DNA from: CALVGQ01 sp964369385
GTDB lineage: Bacteria; Bacillota_I; Bacilli_A; Erysipelotrichales; Erysipelotrichaceae
Direction of reading: 5' to 3'
DNA: 64,000 nt
NCBI GenBank assembly: GCA_964369385.1
Contig: CAYJEY010000004.1
Coordinates: 1 to 64,000 of the forward strand
Shown: positions 27,545-35,878 of the stretch, one piece after another
How the letters are laid out: each line of letters begins with the position of its first letter
Numbering within the stretch: the first letter of the stretch is position 1
The notes under the pieces: generated by a model
The model's input: only the letters and a program-made list of their open reading frames with translations
What the model was told of the DNA's origin: nothing
The model's database searches: none
Made by a program: the position numbers and the translations under genes

Positions 27545-28042
27545 TTAATTTCCTAAAAGTTGATCCCAAGGCGTATTTGGAGTATCAACTACACCAGTTC
27601 CACCACCAACAGCAGTTACAGTAATTTTCCCTGTAGAAACTTCAATCACAAATGAAAATAACTCTAAATTTCCTTTTGCAGATTGAGGTGAACCTAAATC
27701 AGTCCCCACTACAGCTTCTATACTATCAAGAAAATCAGTATTAGCACCGACTTGAGAAATAGTCCCATCAGCATTCCATGTAACTGTAATAACCGAATTA
27801 GAAGGTACATTTGTACTTGGATCAGCGACAGCAACAGTAGCTGCATCCATTAAGTTTTGTGCAACTTGAATATCATTTGATTCACGTGAACGTTCAACAT
27901 ATTGCAAATATTGAGGTGCAAGTACTGTTGCAAGAACTGCGATGATTGCTACTACGATGATCAGTTCAACTAATGTGAACCCTTTGTTGTCTTTTTTAGA
28001 CTCATTTAATTGAGCCATGATGTTTGTAAGAATTTTAATCAT
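27545..28042 (-). CDS. pilA: Type IV major pilin, fourth in array
   Basis: Pilin of 165 residues with a 21-residue leader ending KG/FTLVELIIVVAIIAVLA; Glu5 is present. The first 67 residues are nearly identical to those of the other three pilins, then the soluble domain diverges (rich in Asn, Thr and Gly; ends TPWDQLLGN). This paralog has the most distinct 3' half and is separated from the third pilin by 177 bases containing two hairpins, so its expression may differ. Named pilA by type only; orthology to a characterised pilin is not implied. Confidence 0.92.
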   Translation of the reverse strand: MIKILTNIMAQLNESKKDNKGFTLVELIIVVAIIAVLATVLAPQYLQYVERSRESNDIQVAQNLMDAATVAVADPSTNVPSNSVITVTWNADGTISQVGANTDFLDSIEAVVGTDLGSPQSAKGNLELFSFVIEVSTGKITVTAVGGGTGVVDTPNTPWDQLLGN

Positions 28043-28219
28043 AATTTTGTTCTCCTATTATTTAAATCCGATTAAGTGCAAATACACTTAGTAGAAGAAA
28101 CGGATTATCAATATTTTAAATTGATATCGTAGTTAATTAGATTAAAGTTAGATAGAGCATAAGTATGAGCACTATCTAACTATGTAGTTTTATTATTTAA
28201 TTATAGCACTAGATTATAA
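28043..28219 (-). other. Inter-pilin spacer with two hairpins
   Basis: The gap between the third and fourth pilin genes is unlike the ~25-base gaps elsewhere in the array. It has a strong hairpin, TTAGATAG ... CTATCTAA (28148-28179, with an inner CATA/TATG pair), and, nearer the fourth gene, a nested pair of AATCCG/CGGATT arms around AAGTG/CACTT (about 28066-28109). The first is followed on the minus strand by only a short T-run, so it may be an attenuator or RNA-processing site rather than a full terminator. Confidence 0.45.
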
Positions 28220-28726
28220 TTAATTTTTTAATAGTTCAACCCAACCATCAACATTTGTTTCTGATTCAGTATCAACTACTGTAATTACTCCAGAATCAAC
28301 ATCGATTGTAAATTGGAAGTCTTGTTTAATTCCAACTGCTGACTCAGCACTATCTAAAGTAGCACCTACTACATCTGTAATAGCTTTCGTAAGATTTGTT
28401 ACACTTTCACCTGAAGTACTACTTGTAACAGTGATAGCAGTGTTATCAGCATCTGTCGTCCATGTTACTGTGATTACAGAAGCAGAACTAACGTTAGTCG
28501 ATGGATCAGCAACACCTACTGTTGCAGCGTCCATTAAGTTTTGTGCTACTTGAATATCATTTGACTCACGTGAACGCTCTACATATTGTAAATACTGAGG
28601 TGCAAGTACTGTTGCAAGAACAGCGATAATTGCTACCACGATGATAAGTTCTACTAATGTAAAACCTTTGTTGTCTTTTTTTGACTCATTTAATTGAGCC
28701 ATCATGTTTGTTAGAAATTTAATCAT
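28220..28726 (-). CDS. pilA: Type IV major pilin, third in array
   Basis: Pilin of 168 residues, 21-residue leader, site KG/FTLVELIIVV. The 5' portion (about 190 bases) is identical at nucleotide level to the second pilin gene, including synonymous positions, while the 3' half differs: soluble domain with DVVGATLDSAESAVGIKQ and terminus GWVELLKN. That identity points to recent duplication or gene conversion. A ribosome site (AGGAG) precedes the ATG. Confidence 0.92.
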   Translation of the reverse strand: MIKFLTNMMAQLNESKKDNKGFTLVELIIVVAIIAVLATVLAPQYLQYVERSRESNDIQVAQNLMDAATVGVADPSTNVSSASVITVTWTTDADNTAITVTSSTSGESVTNLTKAITDVVGATLDSAESAVGIKQDFQFTIDVDSGVITVVDTESETNVDGWVELLKN

Positions 28727-28750
28727 TTTTATTTTCTCCTTTTCTAGATA

Positions 28751-29257
28751 TTAGTCTAGTAGCCCGTTCCAATTACCTGTAGTCACAACAGCACCTGTGT
28801 CTACATCAATAGTAAAGACTAAACTAGAAGTTGTTCCTTTTTGTGATTGTGCAGTTCCAAGCTCAGTACCAACTACAGCAATAATAGAATTTTCCAATAA
28901 CACAAGTGGACTAGTTTGACCACTTGGAACAGTAATTGCAGGAGCCGATGTAATTGTTAAAGCGTCTGAAGAAGCAGCACTTGCGTCATCCCAAGTAATC
29001 GTTAACACAACGTTGGATGGAACATTATTTGCTGGATCTGAAACACCAATAACAGCGGCATCAATTAAGTTTTGTGCTACTTGAATATCATTTGACTCAC
29101 GTGAACGCTCTACATATTGTAAATACTGAGGTGCAAGTACTGTTGCAAGAACAGCGATAATTGCTACCACGATGATAAGTTCTACTAATGTAAAACCTTT
29201 GTTGTCTTTTTTTGACTCATTTAATTGAGCCATCATGTTTGTTAGAAATTTAACCAT
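28751..29257 (-). CDS. pilA: Type IV major pilin, second in array
   Basis: Pilin of 168 residues with the shared leader and helix. Its soluble domain resembles that of the first pilin (IIAVVGTELGTAQSQKGTTS, ending GNWNGLLD), while its 5' half is identical to that of the third pilin. The gene is therefore mosaic between its two neighbours. Spacing to the neighbours is about 25 bases on each side. Confidence 0.92.
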   Translation of the reverse strand: MVKFLTNMMAQLNESKKDNKGFTLVELIIVVAIIAVLATVLAPQYLQYVERSRESNDIQVAQNLIDAAVIGVSDPANNVPSNVVLTITWDDASAASSDALTITSAPAITVPSGQTSPLVLLENSIIAVVGTELGTAQSQKGTTSSLVFTIDVDTGAVVTTGNWNGLLD

Positions 29258-29283
29258 TTTATTTTTCTCCTCTACTATATATA

Positions 29284-29775
29284 TTAGTTTAACAAGCCGT
29301 TCCAGTTTCCTGCAACAGTTACTTTACCAGTGTCAATGTCAATTGTAAAACTTAGGTTAGATGTTGTTCCCTTTTGTGATTGTGCTGTACCTAATTTAGT
29401 ACCGACAACTGCAATGATTGCTGCTTCATATTTTGTAACATCTGTTGTAGACTCTGTAGCTGCAATCTCTAATGCAACACTGCTATCAGCATCAGCAGTT
29501 CCATCATTCCATACAACAGTAATAACTTCATCAGAAGGCACATTATTTGCAGGATCAGAAGCAGCCAAAACTGCTGCATCTATTAAGTTTTGTGCTACTT
29601 GAATATCATTTGATTCACGTGAACGCTCAACATATTGTAGATATTGAGGTGCTAGTACAGTTGCAAGAACCGCGATAATTGCTACTACGATAATTAATTC
29701 TACTAATGTGAATCCTTTATTGTTTTTCTTTGTTTCATTAAGTTGTTGCATCATTTCTTTTAATAATTTAATCAT
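29284..29775 (-). CDS. pilA: Type IV major pilin, first in array
   Basis: Pilin of 163 residues, first to be transcribed in the array. Leader of 21 residues ends KKNNKG/FTLVELIIVV; the leader is slightly different from the other three (ETKKNNKG rather than ESKKDNKG). The soluble domain ends GNWNGLLN. ATG 29775 is preceded by GAGGAGA; an upstream in-frame ATG at 29826 would put 17 extra residues (including Cys and Tyr) before the leader and lacks a ribosome site. A promoter 115 bases upstream suggests separate high-level expression. Confidence 0.92.
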   Translation of the reverse strand: MIKLLKEMMQQLNETKKNNKGFTLVELIIVVAIIAVLATVLAPQYLQYVERSRESNDIQVAQNLIDAAVLAASDPANNVPSDEVITVVWNDGTADADSSVALEIAATESTTDVTKYEAAIIAVVGTKLGTAQSQKGTTSNLSFTIDIDTGKVTVAGNWNGLLN

Positions 29776-30047
29776 ATTCTCTCCTCTTATATAAATTAAT
29801 GTATATCGTTTACATAAAACCATCATTTAACCACTACGACACTTAAGTGTTTTATTTACGGTTACATACCGGTTTTACTACAACCTTGGTTATTTTAACT
29901 TAATATTTTAACTTTTTCAACTGAAATACACTATTTTTTTAAATATTTTTATATTTTTTGGTTAAATACTCCAATTTTTTTAATTTATTCAGTAAAACTG
30001 GTTAAGTATCCAGTTACACTTTAGTTAATAATGTGGTTAATGAGTAA
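29776..30047 (-). other. Leader and regulatory region of the pilin array
   Basis: No gene in this 272-base gap between pilC and the first pilin. It holds a candidate promoter (29892-29920), a 12-bp perfect palindrome ACACTTAAGTGT (29839-29850) in the transcribed leader, and inverted arms AACTGG / CCAGTT (29996-30015, 8-base spacer) just past the pilC stop. A TAACC word recurs on the minus strand (TACTTAACC, TATTTAACC, ATGTAACC). These look like regulator sites or RNA structure, not terminators, because no T-run follows. Confidence 0.45.
29892..29920 (-). promoter_or_regulatory. Candidate promoter of the pilin array
   Basis: TTGAAA (29915-29920), 17-base spacer, TAAAAT (29892-29897) on the minus strand. 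The region is AT-rich, so chance matches are possible, but its position directly upstream of the first pilin and the perfect spacing favour it. It implies a leader of about 115 bases. Confidence 0.5.
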
Positions 30048-31265
30048 TTACAGATTATCAAGACCTGCATACATTTCTGCCATCGGTAGAATTACTGCCA
30101 TTACTACAGTTCCGATAATTACTGCTAAGAATACGATAATCATTGGCTCAAGTGCCGCCATTAATGACTGAGTAGCCATCTCAACTTCCTCGTCATAGTA
30201 ATCTGCTAGTTTGTCTAGCATATTTTCTAAGTCCCCAGTATCCTCACCAATTTTCACCATGTGGTAAACAAGTGGTGGAAATAATCCAGCACGCTCAAGT
30301 GGCTCTGATAGTGGTGTTCCTAGAGTTACTTCAGATCTGGCACTAATAATTGATTCTTTAAAGTGAATATTACCAAGTACATTTGCTACAATATCAAGTG
30401 CTTCGGTGATACCAATACCAGCGGCAATCATTGTAGAAAGTGTTCTACTAAATCTAGCACATGATGACTTTACAATTAATGTACCAAATAGTGGTAACTT
30501 TAACATCATTGCCCCAAGTGTTTTTTGTCCAGAATAAGTTTTTGAATAACGCTGAAGTGCGAATCCTCCACCTACTCCTAAAATAAATAAGATATACCAA
30601 TAATGTTGTACAAACTCACTTGCACCAAGTACCATTACTGTTAACCATGGTAATGCAACTCCTAAACCAGTTAGGATTTCTTCAAATTCCGGAATCACGT
30701 ACGCTAAGAATAAAAGAATTACTGCAAATGCTACAATTAATACTGTCAATGGATATATCGATGCTTTTTTCATCATCGCAGTCATTTTTGCATCTTTTTC
30801 AAATTGTGTCGCCATACGATCAAATGCAACATCCAAACTACCTGATGCTTCCCCCGCTGCAACCATTGTCACAAGTAATCCTGGGAATACATCATCATGA
30901 TTACTTAATGCTTCAGAGAACGAGCTCCCTGCTTGAATCGCATCTCTTGTTTCTACGATTGCTGTTGCAAGCATCTCATTCTCTGTTTGCTCCCCTAACA
31001 TTTCTAATGCATTTGTAACTTGTACACCTGCATCAATAATACTTACAAACTGCCTACAAAATACTGCAAGGTCTCTACTTTTTGGTTTTTTCTTAAATAT
31101 CGAAAGTTCAATATCCTTATTTAGCGTTCCCGCCTCATTTAATTTTCCTACAACCCATCCATTAGCCTTAACTTCTTGCATAGCTTGTTCTTTAGTGGCA
31201 CACTCTACTGTACCTTTGCGTTCTTTCCCTGCCGAGTCGAACGCCGTATAACTGTATATTGGCAT
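30048..31265 (-). CDS. pilC: Type IV pilus inner-membrane platform protein
   Basis: Polytopic membrane protein of 405 residues with two GspF domains (about residues 70-195 and 270-395) and three membrane helices around residues 170-190, 220-240 and 375-400. It opens with PIYSYTAFDSAGKERKGTVE, the usual PilC/GspF start. Signature segments FCRQFVSIIDAGVQV and FSRTLSTMIAAGIGITEAL are the repeat halves. It couples the cytoplasmic motors PilB and PilT to pilin addition and removal. Confidence 0.94.
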   Translation of the reverse strand: MPIYSYTAFDSAGKERKGTVECATKEQAMQEVKANGWVVGKLNEAGTLNKDIELSIFKKKPKSRDLAVFCRQFVSIIDAGVQVTNALEMLGEQTENEMLATAIVETRDAIQAGSSFSEALSNHDDVFPGLLVTMVAAGEASGSLDVAFDRMATQFEKDAKMTAMMKKASIYPLTVLIVAFAVILLFLAYVIPEFEEILTGLGVALPWLTVMVLGASEFVQHYWYILFILGVGGGFALQRYSKTYSGQKTLGAMMLKLPLFGTLIVKSSCARFSRTLSTMIAAGIGITEALDIVANVLGNIHFKESIISARSEVTLGTPLSEPLERAGLFPPLVYHMVKIGEDTGDLENMLDKLADYYDEEVEMATQSLMAALEPMIIVFLAVIIGTVVMAVILPMAEMYAGLDNL

Positions 31266-31474
31266 AACTACCTCCTCCTACATAAATTGTATATTTAACA
31301 ATAATATAAAACTCATATTTTTACACTTTGATATAACCATATAATTTTAAAAAGCGCAATACATTTGCTTGAACAAAATGTAAATTTACATAAATTACTT
31401 TGATTTAGTCAAAAATAAACATTTAAAAAGATGAAAATTAAAAAAATATAATCCTCATCTATTAAATTTTACGA
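31266..31474. other. Spacer between pilT and pilC
   Basis: Very AT-rich stretch of 209 bases with no open frame of note, no convincing terminator and no clear promoter. It may carry a processing site or leader for pilC, but nothing specific can be supported. Confidence 0.3.
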
Positions 31475-32533
31475 TTACATCATTAATCGTTTTTTCATAT
31501 TTGTAATATCTTGCGCAAACAATAAAGCGTCTTCTTTAGAAATAAGTCCTTGGAAATACAATTCAAGAATTGCATCATCCATTGTCTTCATTCCTGATTT
31601 CGCATTGGTTAACATAACTGAAGGAATTTGGAAAGTTTTTCCCTCACGAATATAATTACGAATTGCATTGTTTGTGATCATCACTTCATAAGCCGCAACA
31701 CGTCCTTCCCCAGAATCTCTAGGGATTAATTGTTGTGATACAACTGCTACAAGTACATCAGCTAGCTGTGTACGTACCTGTTGTTGCTGCTCTGGTGGGA
31801 AAACGTCAATAACACGGTCAATTGTATTCATCGCCCCAATTGTATGAACAGTTGAAAAAACTAAGTGACCCGTTTCTGCTGCAGTAATCGCAATCCCAAT
31901 CGTATCAAGGTCACGCATCTCTCCTACAAGCAATACATCTGGATCTTGACGAAGTGCTCCACGAAGTGCTGCACTATACGATTTTGTATCGATTCCAATT
32001 TCCCGCTGATTTACTACTGATTTTTCGTGTCTGTGTAAGTATTCAATTGGATCCTCAAGTGTAATTACATGACGACACTCGTTACGATTGATTGTATTAA
32101 TCATTGATGCGAGTGTCGTTGATTTACCTGAACCGGTTGGTCCTGTTACAAGGATAATACCGCGTTTTTTCGTACATAAATCAACTACTGATTGTGGCAT
32201 ACCTAACTCATGTGGTAACGGAATTCTTGAATTGAGTACACGCGCAACTACTGCCCATGAACCCCTTTGGCGAAATACATTGATACGAAAACGTCCTAAA
32301 TGTGCCGCAGAAAATGCAAAGTCAAACTCTCCACGTTCTTCAAACGTTGCACGTTGTGTTTCATCCATTATTTCAAGGGCAATCCGTTTTGTATCTTCAG
32401 GGTATAGAGTTTCTTCACGAATCGGTTTTAATTCTCCATCAATTCGCGCTGAAGGCGGACGATGTGATGTGATATGTAAATCTGATGCTTTTAGTTGAAT
32501 TGCTGATTCAATTAACTCTAAAAATGTATACAT
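31475..32533 (-). CDS. pilT: Type IV pilus retraction ATPase
   Basis: Hexameric motor that depolymerises the pilus, powering twitching or DNA uptake. The 352-residue protein has Walker A GPTGSGKSTT (about residues 130-139), the Asp box and Walker B (DPDVLLVGEMRD), the His box (GHLVFSTVHT) and the PilT-specific AIRNYIREGK motif near residue 270. All are intact, so the pili should be retractile. It lies 11 bases downstream of pilB. PilT-type ATPases are absent from pure competence pseudopilus systems of Bacillus, so this is a true type IV pilus locus. Confidence 0.95.
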   Translation of the reverse strand: MYTFLELIESAIQLKASDLHITSHRPPSARIDGELKPIREETLYPEDTKRIALEIMDETQRATFEERGEFDFAFSAAHLGRFRINVFRQRGSWAVVARVLNSRIPLPHELGMPQSVVDLCTKKRGIILVTGPTGSGKSTTLASMINTINRNECRHVITLEDPIEYLHRHEKSVVNQREIGIDTKSYSAALRGALRQDPDVLLVGEMRDLDTIGIAITAAETGHLVFSTVHTIGAMNTIDRVIDVFPPEQQQQVRTQLADVLVAVVSQQLIPRDSGEGRVAAYEVMITNNAIRNYIREGKTFQIPSVMLTNAKSGMKTMDDAILELYFQGLISKEDALLFAQDITNMKKRLMM

Positions 32534-32544
32534 TATTGTACCTC

Positions 32545-34248
32545 CTAATTTTCGTATGTTACTTTCATCATTTCTTGGATTGTCGTAACACCTGACATAA
32601 CATAGTAGATTGCACTCATACGAAGTGTACTCATACCTTCTTTAATTGCCATGTTTTTGATTGTGTCAGTGTTTTGATTCTTAGTGATTGCTGAGCGAAT
32701 TTCCGGCGAAATTTCCATGATCTCATAAATACCAATACGTCCATGATACCCTGTTTCATTACACATTGGGCAACCCACCGCTTCATGAATCTTCACTTCA
32801 TCGAATTCACTTTGACGAAGAATTAGTTTTTCTTCTTGTGTTGCTAATCTTTCTCTTTTACAAGTTGGACATAAGCGACGCACAAGACGTTGAGCAATAA
32901 CTCCTACTAATGAATCTGCTAATAAATATGACTCTAGTCCCATGTCTAATAGTCTTGAAATTGTTGCAGCAGAACTATTTGTATGAAGTGTACTTACTAC
33001 TAAGTGACCTGTAATTGATGCTTGAACTGCTATACTTGCTGTTTCATAGTCACGAATCTCCCCAATCATAATGATGTCTGGATCCTGACGTAAAATGGCA
33101 CGAAGCGCTGAAGCAAATGTTAATTCTGCTTTTGGGTTTACTTGAACTTGGTTGATCCCTGCAATATTTGCTTCAACTGGATCTTCAACAGTAATAATAT
33201 TTACTGATTCTTCATTTAGCTCAGACAACGCAGTATATAACGTAGTTGACTTACCACTTCCGGTAGGTCCTGTTACTAAGATGATTCCATTTGGATTTTT
33301 CAATATGTTATCAAACTTAGTTAACTCCCATGGTAGCATCCCTAAGTCAGTTTTACTTTTATTAAATCCTGCAGATGAGGCAAGCCTCATTACAATTTTT
33401 TCTCCATAAGATGACGGCAGTACTGATACACGGATATCATACTCACGTTTATCGACAATAATAGTTATACGACCATCTTGCGGCTTACGTTTTTCTGAAA
33501 TATCCATTCCGCCCAGAATTTTAATACGTGTAACAATGGCTGGCAATAAAGCAATATCATAAATCATCTTTTCTTGAAGAACACCATCAATACGGAAACG
33601 AACATGAATTTGTTTTTCCCACGCATCAAAGTGAATATCACTTGAACGTTGGCGTGCAGCTTGTTCGATTACAGATCGAACTAATTGTACGATAGGTGCA
33701 TTTTCAATATCTGCATCTACTTCCTCCGAATTATCCATCTGTGAAATCTGCGCTTCTCGCTCTTTTGTATACTGTTCGGCTGCAGACATTACTTCACCTG
33801 TACCAAAGTGCTTATCTAATATTCCATTGATTTCACTAATTGTCGCTACACGGGCTTCGATAGCACAGTTTGTAATAATCGAAATATCATCTTGTGCCAT
33901 GATGTCCATCGGATTAGACATCGCAAGAATAAGTGATCCATCATGTTCACTGAAACTAATCGGTAATACACTATGTTTCCTTAATATTGACCCACTTACA
34001 AGATTCAAAATTTCTGGTGCAATTTTAATCCCTCTTAAATCGATTCTTGGAATCTGCAATTGTTGAGACAAAACATTAGCAATATCAGAATCTTGCACGT
34101 AACCAAGTTCAACTAAACAGTCACCAAGATAATGCTTTGTCTTCTTTTGATGATCTAGTGCAATTTTCAATTGATTTTCACTAATAACACCATTTGAAAG
34201 TAATAAATCTCCTAGTCTCATTTTTCTTGGAGCTGGAACATTTGTCAT
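32545..34248 (-). CDS. pilB: Type IV pilus assembly ATPase with MshEN domain
   Basis: Extension motor of the pilus (567 residues). The N-terminal ~130 residues are an MshEN/GspE-N domain with RLGDLLLSNGVISENQLKIAL and the second half LGDCLVELGYVQDSDIANVL, the paired RLGxxL pattern that binds cyclic di-GMP in MshE. The C-terminal motor has Walker A GPTGSGKSTT, Walker B DPDIIMIGEIRD, and the zinc tetracysteine (CPTC ... CPMC). It is the first gene of the cluster, behind a good promoter. c-di-GMP binding is inference from the motif. Confidence 0.95.
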   Translation of the reverse strand: MTNVPAPRKMRLGDLLLSNGVISENQLKIALDHQKKTKHYLGDCLVELGYVQDSDIANVLSQQLQIPRIDLRGIKIAPEILNLVSGSILRKHSVLPISFSEHDGSLILAMSNPMDIMAQDDISIITNCAIEARVATISEINGILDKHFGTGEVMSAAEQYTKEREAQISQMDNSEEVDADIENAPIVQLVRSVIEQAARQRSSDIHFDAWEKQIHVRFRIDGVLQEKMIYDIALLPAIVTRIKILGGMDISEKRKPQDGRITIIVDKREYDIRVSVLPSSYGEKIVMRLASSAGFNKSKTDLGMLPWELTKFDNILKNPNGIILVTGPTGSGKSTTLYTALSELNEESVNIITVEDPVEANIAGINQVQVNPKAELTFASALRAILRQDPDIIMIGEIRDYETASIAVQASITGHLVVSTLHTNSSAATISRLLDMGLESYLLADSLVGVIAQRLVRRLCPTCKRERLATQEEKLILRQSEFDEVKIHEAVGCPMCNETGYHGRIGIYEIMEISPEIRSAITKNQNTDTIKNMAIKEGMSTLRMSAIYYVMSGVTTIQEMMKVTYEN

Positions 34249-34555
34249 ACGAACCTCTTTCTATGTAACACAGTTTTAATTCAGCTGTTTATACGCTTTT
34301 CTACTCTTTTATTATACGCACAAGCTAGTGAAAATTCAATACATTCACATCATTGTATTATTTAACAAATATATTGTATTAACTCAGACGTAACTTTGTC
34401 CTTTTAAAACTATTTATAAAAACTTTTAAGTTACCTAATTTTTGATGAACTTCGAGATTTCTTATTATTGCATTTATAACTAGAATTCCTCATTATTTCA
34501 AGTCTATTGTACATTTTACATATTAAATTTGTAAAATTCAATATGTAAAATGAAA
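34249..34555 (-). other. Upstream region of the pilus operon
   Basis: About 300 bases with no gene. It contains the pilB promoter (34311-34339) and, further upstream, a 13-bp perfect inverted repeat CATTTTACATATT / AATATGTAAAATG (about 34513-34553) around a 15-base AT-rich centre. The latter sits next to the terminator of the neighbouring gene and could be a regulator site; no T-run follows. Confidence 0.5.
34311..34339 (-). promoter_or_regulatory. Promoter of pilB and the pilus operon
   Basis: -35 TTGAAT (34334-34339), 17-base spacer, perfect -10 TATAAT (34311-34316) on the minus strand, about 60 bases before the pilB ATG. Confidence 0.75.
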
Positions 34556-34579
34556 AAGAAGCATAAAAATGCTTCTTCC
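34555..34579 (-). terminator. Terminator of the acyl-CoA dehydratase activase operon
   Basis: Hairpin AAGAAGCAT / ATGCTTCTT (about 9 bp, four-base loop) directly after the stop codon at 34580, followed on the minus strand by five T residues. It insulates the pilus operon. End coordinates are good to a base or two. Confidence 0.85.
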
Positions 34580-35875
34580 TTACGCAAATACTACTTCTTC
34601 TGCCGTGATAATGTCTCGTTTAGTATGATTATCTTGATTATTTAACTGTTCTTTAGCAACTGACAACATCAATTTGATACGATTCTCCTGATTTACTTTA
34701 GTCGCACCTGGATCATAATCAATTGCAACAATATTCGATAAAGGATGATGTTGCTTAATACTACGAACCATTCCTTTTCCTACGATATGATTCGGTAAAC
34801 ATCCAAATGGCTGTGCACACACTATATTCCCATACCCATGTTCGATTAACTCTAGCATCTCAGCCGTCAGTAGCCACCCTTCACCCATCTTACATCCATA
34901 CCCAATATAAGGTTGAACTAAATCCTTTAAATGTTCATAAGTTGATGGTGCTACAAAGGCACTTCCTTGTAGCGCACTTTGAAAAGTAATTTCAAACTCT
35001 TTTGCTAAGTTATAAAGTATTTGAACAACACTCTTCTTGATACTACTTCCACCATATAAATGAATATCTTCAATTCGATTATCTACTTTAAATAAGAGAA
35101 ACCCAAGTAAACCTGGAACCATTACTTCACAATCTTGTGAATGTAGGAACTCCTCCAGATTATTATTTGCAAGAGCAGAATATTTTACATATATCTCACC
35201 GACTACACCTACTTTAACTTTTGGTGTACGAACAATGCGAACATTAGAAAACTCATTCACAATGTTTTTTAACTCAACTTTCATGTCTTTTTTAGAATAT
35301 CCTTTTTTAGCTATAAATAACTGATTGATTTTCATTACCCATTGCGTAACTAACTCATCAGTAGACCCTTTTTCAATTTCATATGGTCGTACTTGATTCG
35401 CAACGAGCATCAACATATCCCCATAAATTATCGCCGCTAGAGCACGTCGAAGCATTGGTAAAGTAATTTTGAATCCACTGTTCTTCTCAAGACCTGACAA
35501 ATTCACCGAAACAACAGGTATATGTCCAAACCCTGCATTCTTTAAGCCTTTTCGAAGTAGATGAATGTAGTTACTTGCACGACATCCCCCACCTGTTTGA
35601 CTCATCATAAGTGCTGTTTTATCTAAATCATACTTACCACTTTTTAGAGCACTAATCATTTGACCTATTGTGAGCAGTGCAGGATAACATGTGTCATTAT
35701 GCACATACTTTAAACCTTCTTCCACCACATTTTGATCTGTATTCGTAAGTAGCTCGATTTCAAAACCATAACTTTCAAATACCTTTTGTAAGATTTGAAA
35801 GTGAATATCGCACATATTTGGAAACAACAACTTGTGTGTTTTCTTCATTTCTTTAGTAAATTCTATTCTTTCCAT
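34580..35875 (-). CDS. 2-hydroxyacyl-CoA dehydratase/activase family, C-terminal component
   Basis: A 431-residue protein corresponding to the C-terminal part of the large activase proteins of the BcrAD/BadFG-DUF2229 family. Visible features are the opening LLFPNMCDIHFQILQ, cysteines in HNDTCYPALLTIGQ and TGGGCRASNYIHLLRKG, and GYGCKMGEGWLLTAEM with CAQPFGCLPNHIVGKG; these Cys positions probably bind an iron-sulfur cluster. It is the second gene of a two-gene operon. ATG 35875 follows GGAG and lies three bases after the upstream stop. In many anaerobes this region is fused to the upstream protein. The physiological substrate of the family is not established. Confidence 0.72.
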   Translation of the reverse strand: MERIEFTKEMKKTHKLLFPNMCDIHFQILQKVFESYGFEIELLTNTDQNVVEEGLKYVHNDTCYPALLTIGQMISALKSGKYDLDKTALMMSQTGGGCRASNYIHLLRKGLKNAGFGHIPVVSVNLSGLEKNSGFKITLPMLRRALAAIIYGDMLMLVANQVRPYEIEKGSTDELVTQWVMKINQLFIAKKGYSKKDMKVELKNIVNEFSNVRIVRTPKVKVGVVGEIYVKYSALANNNLEEFLHSQDCEVMVPGLLGFLLFKVDNRIEDIHLYGGSSIKKSVVQILYNLAKEFEITFQSALQGSAFVAPSTYEHLKDLVQPYIGYGCKMGEGWLLTAEMLELIEHGYGNIVCAQPFGCLPNHIVGKGMVRSIKQHHPLSNIVAIDYDPGATKVNQENRIKLMLSVAKEQLNNQDNHTKRDIITAEEVVFA

Positions 35876-35878
35876 ACT

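Noticed and set aside
29776..30047. c-di-GMP riboswitch in the pilin leader
   Set aside because: I looked because of the c-di-GMP genes nearby, but the conserved GEMM core sequences are not present on either strand.
30620..31018. Plus-strand frame of 132 codons opposite pilC
   Set aside because: It lies fully inside a well-supported minus-strand gene, lacks a ribosome site and has low-complexity Leu/Gln/His/Ser composition typical of a shadow frame.
32088..32498. Plus-strand frame of 136 codons opposite pilT
   Set aside because: It mirrors the conserved PilT Walker region and has no features of its own.
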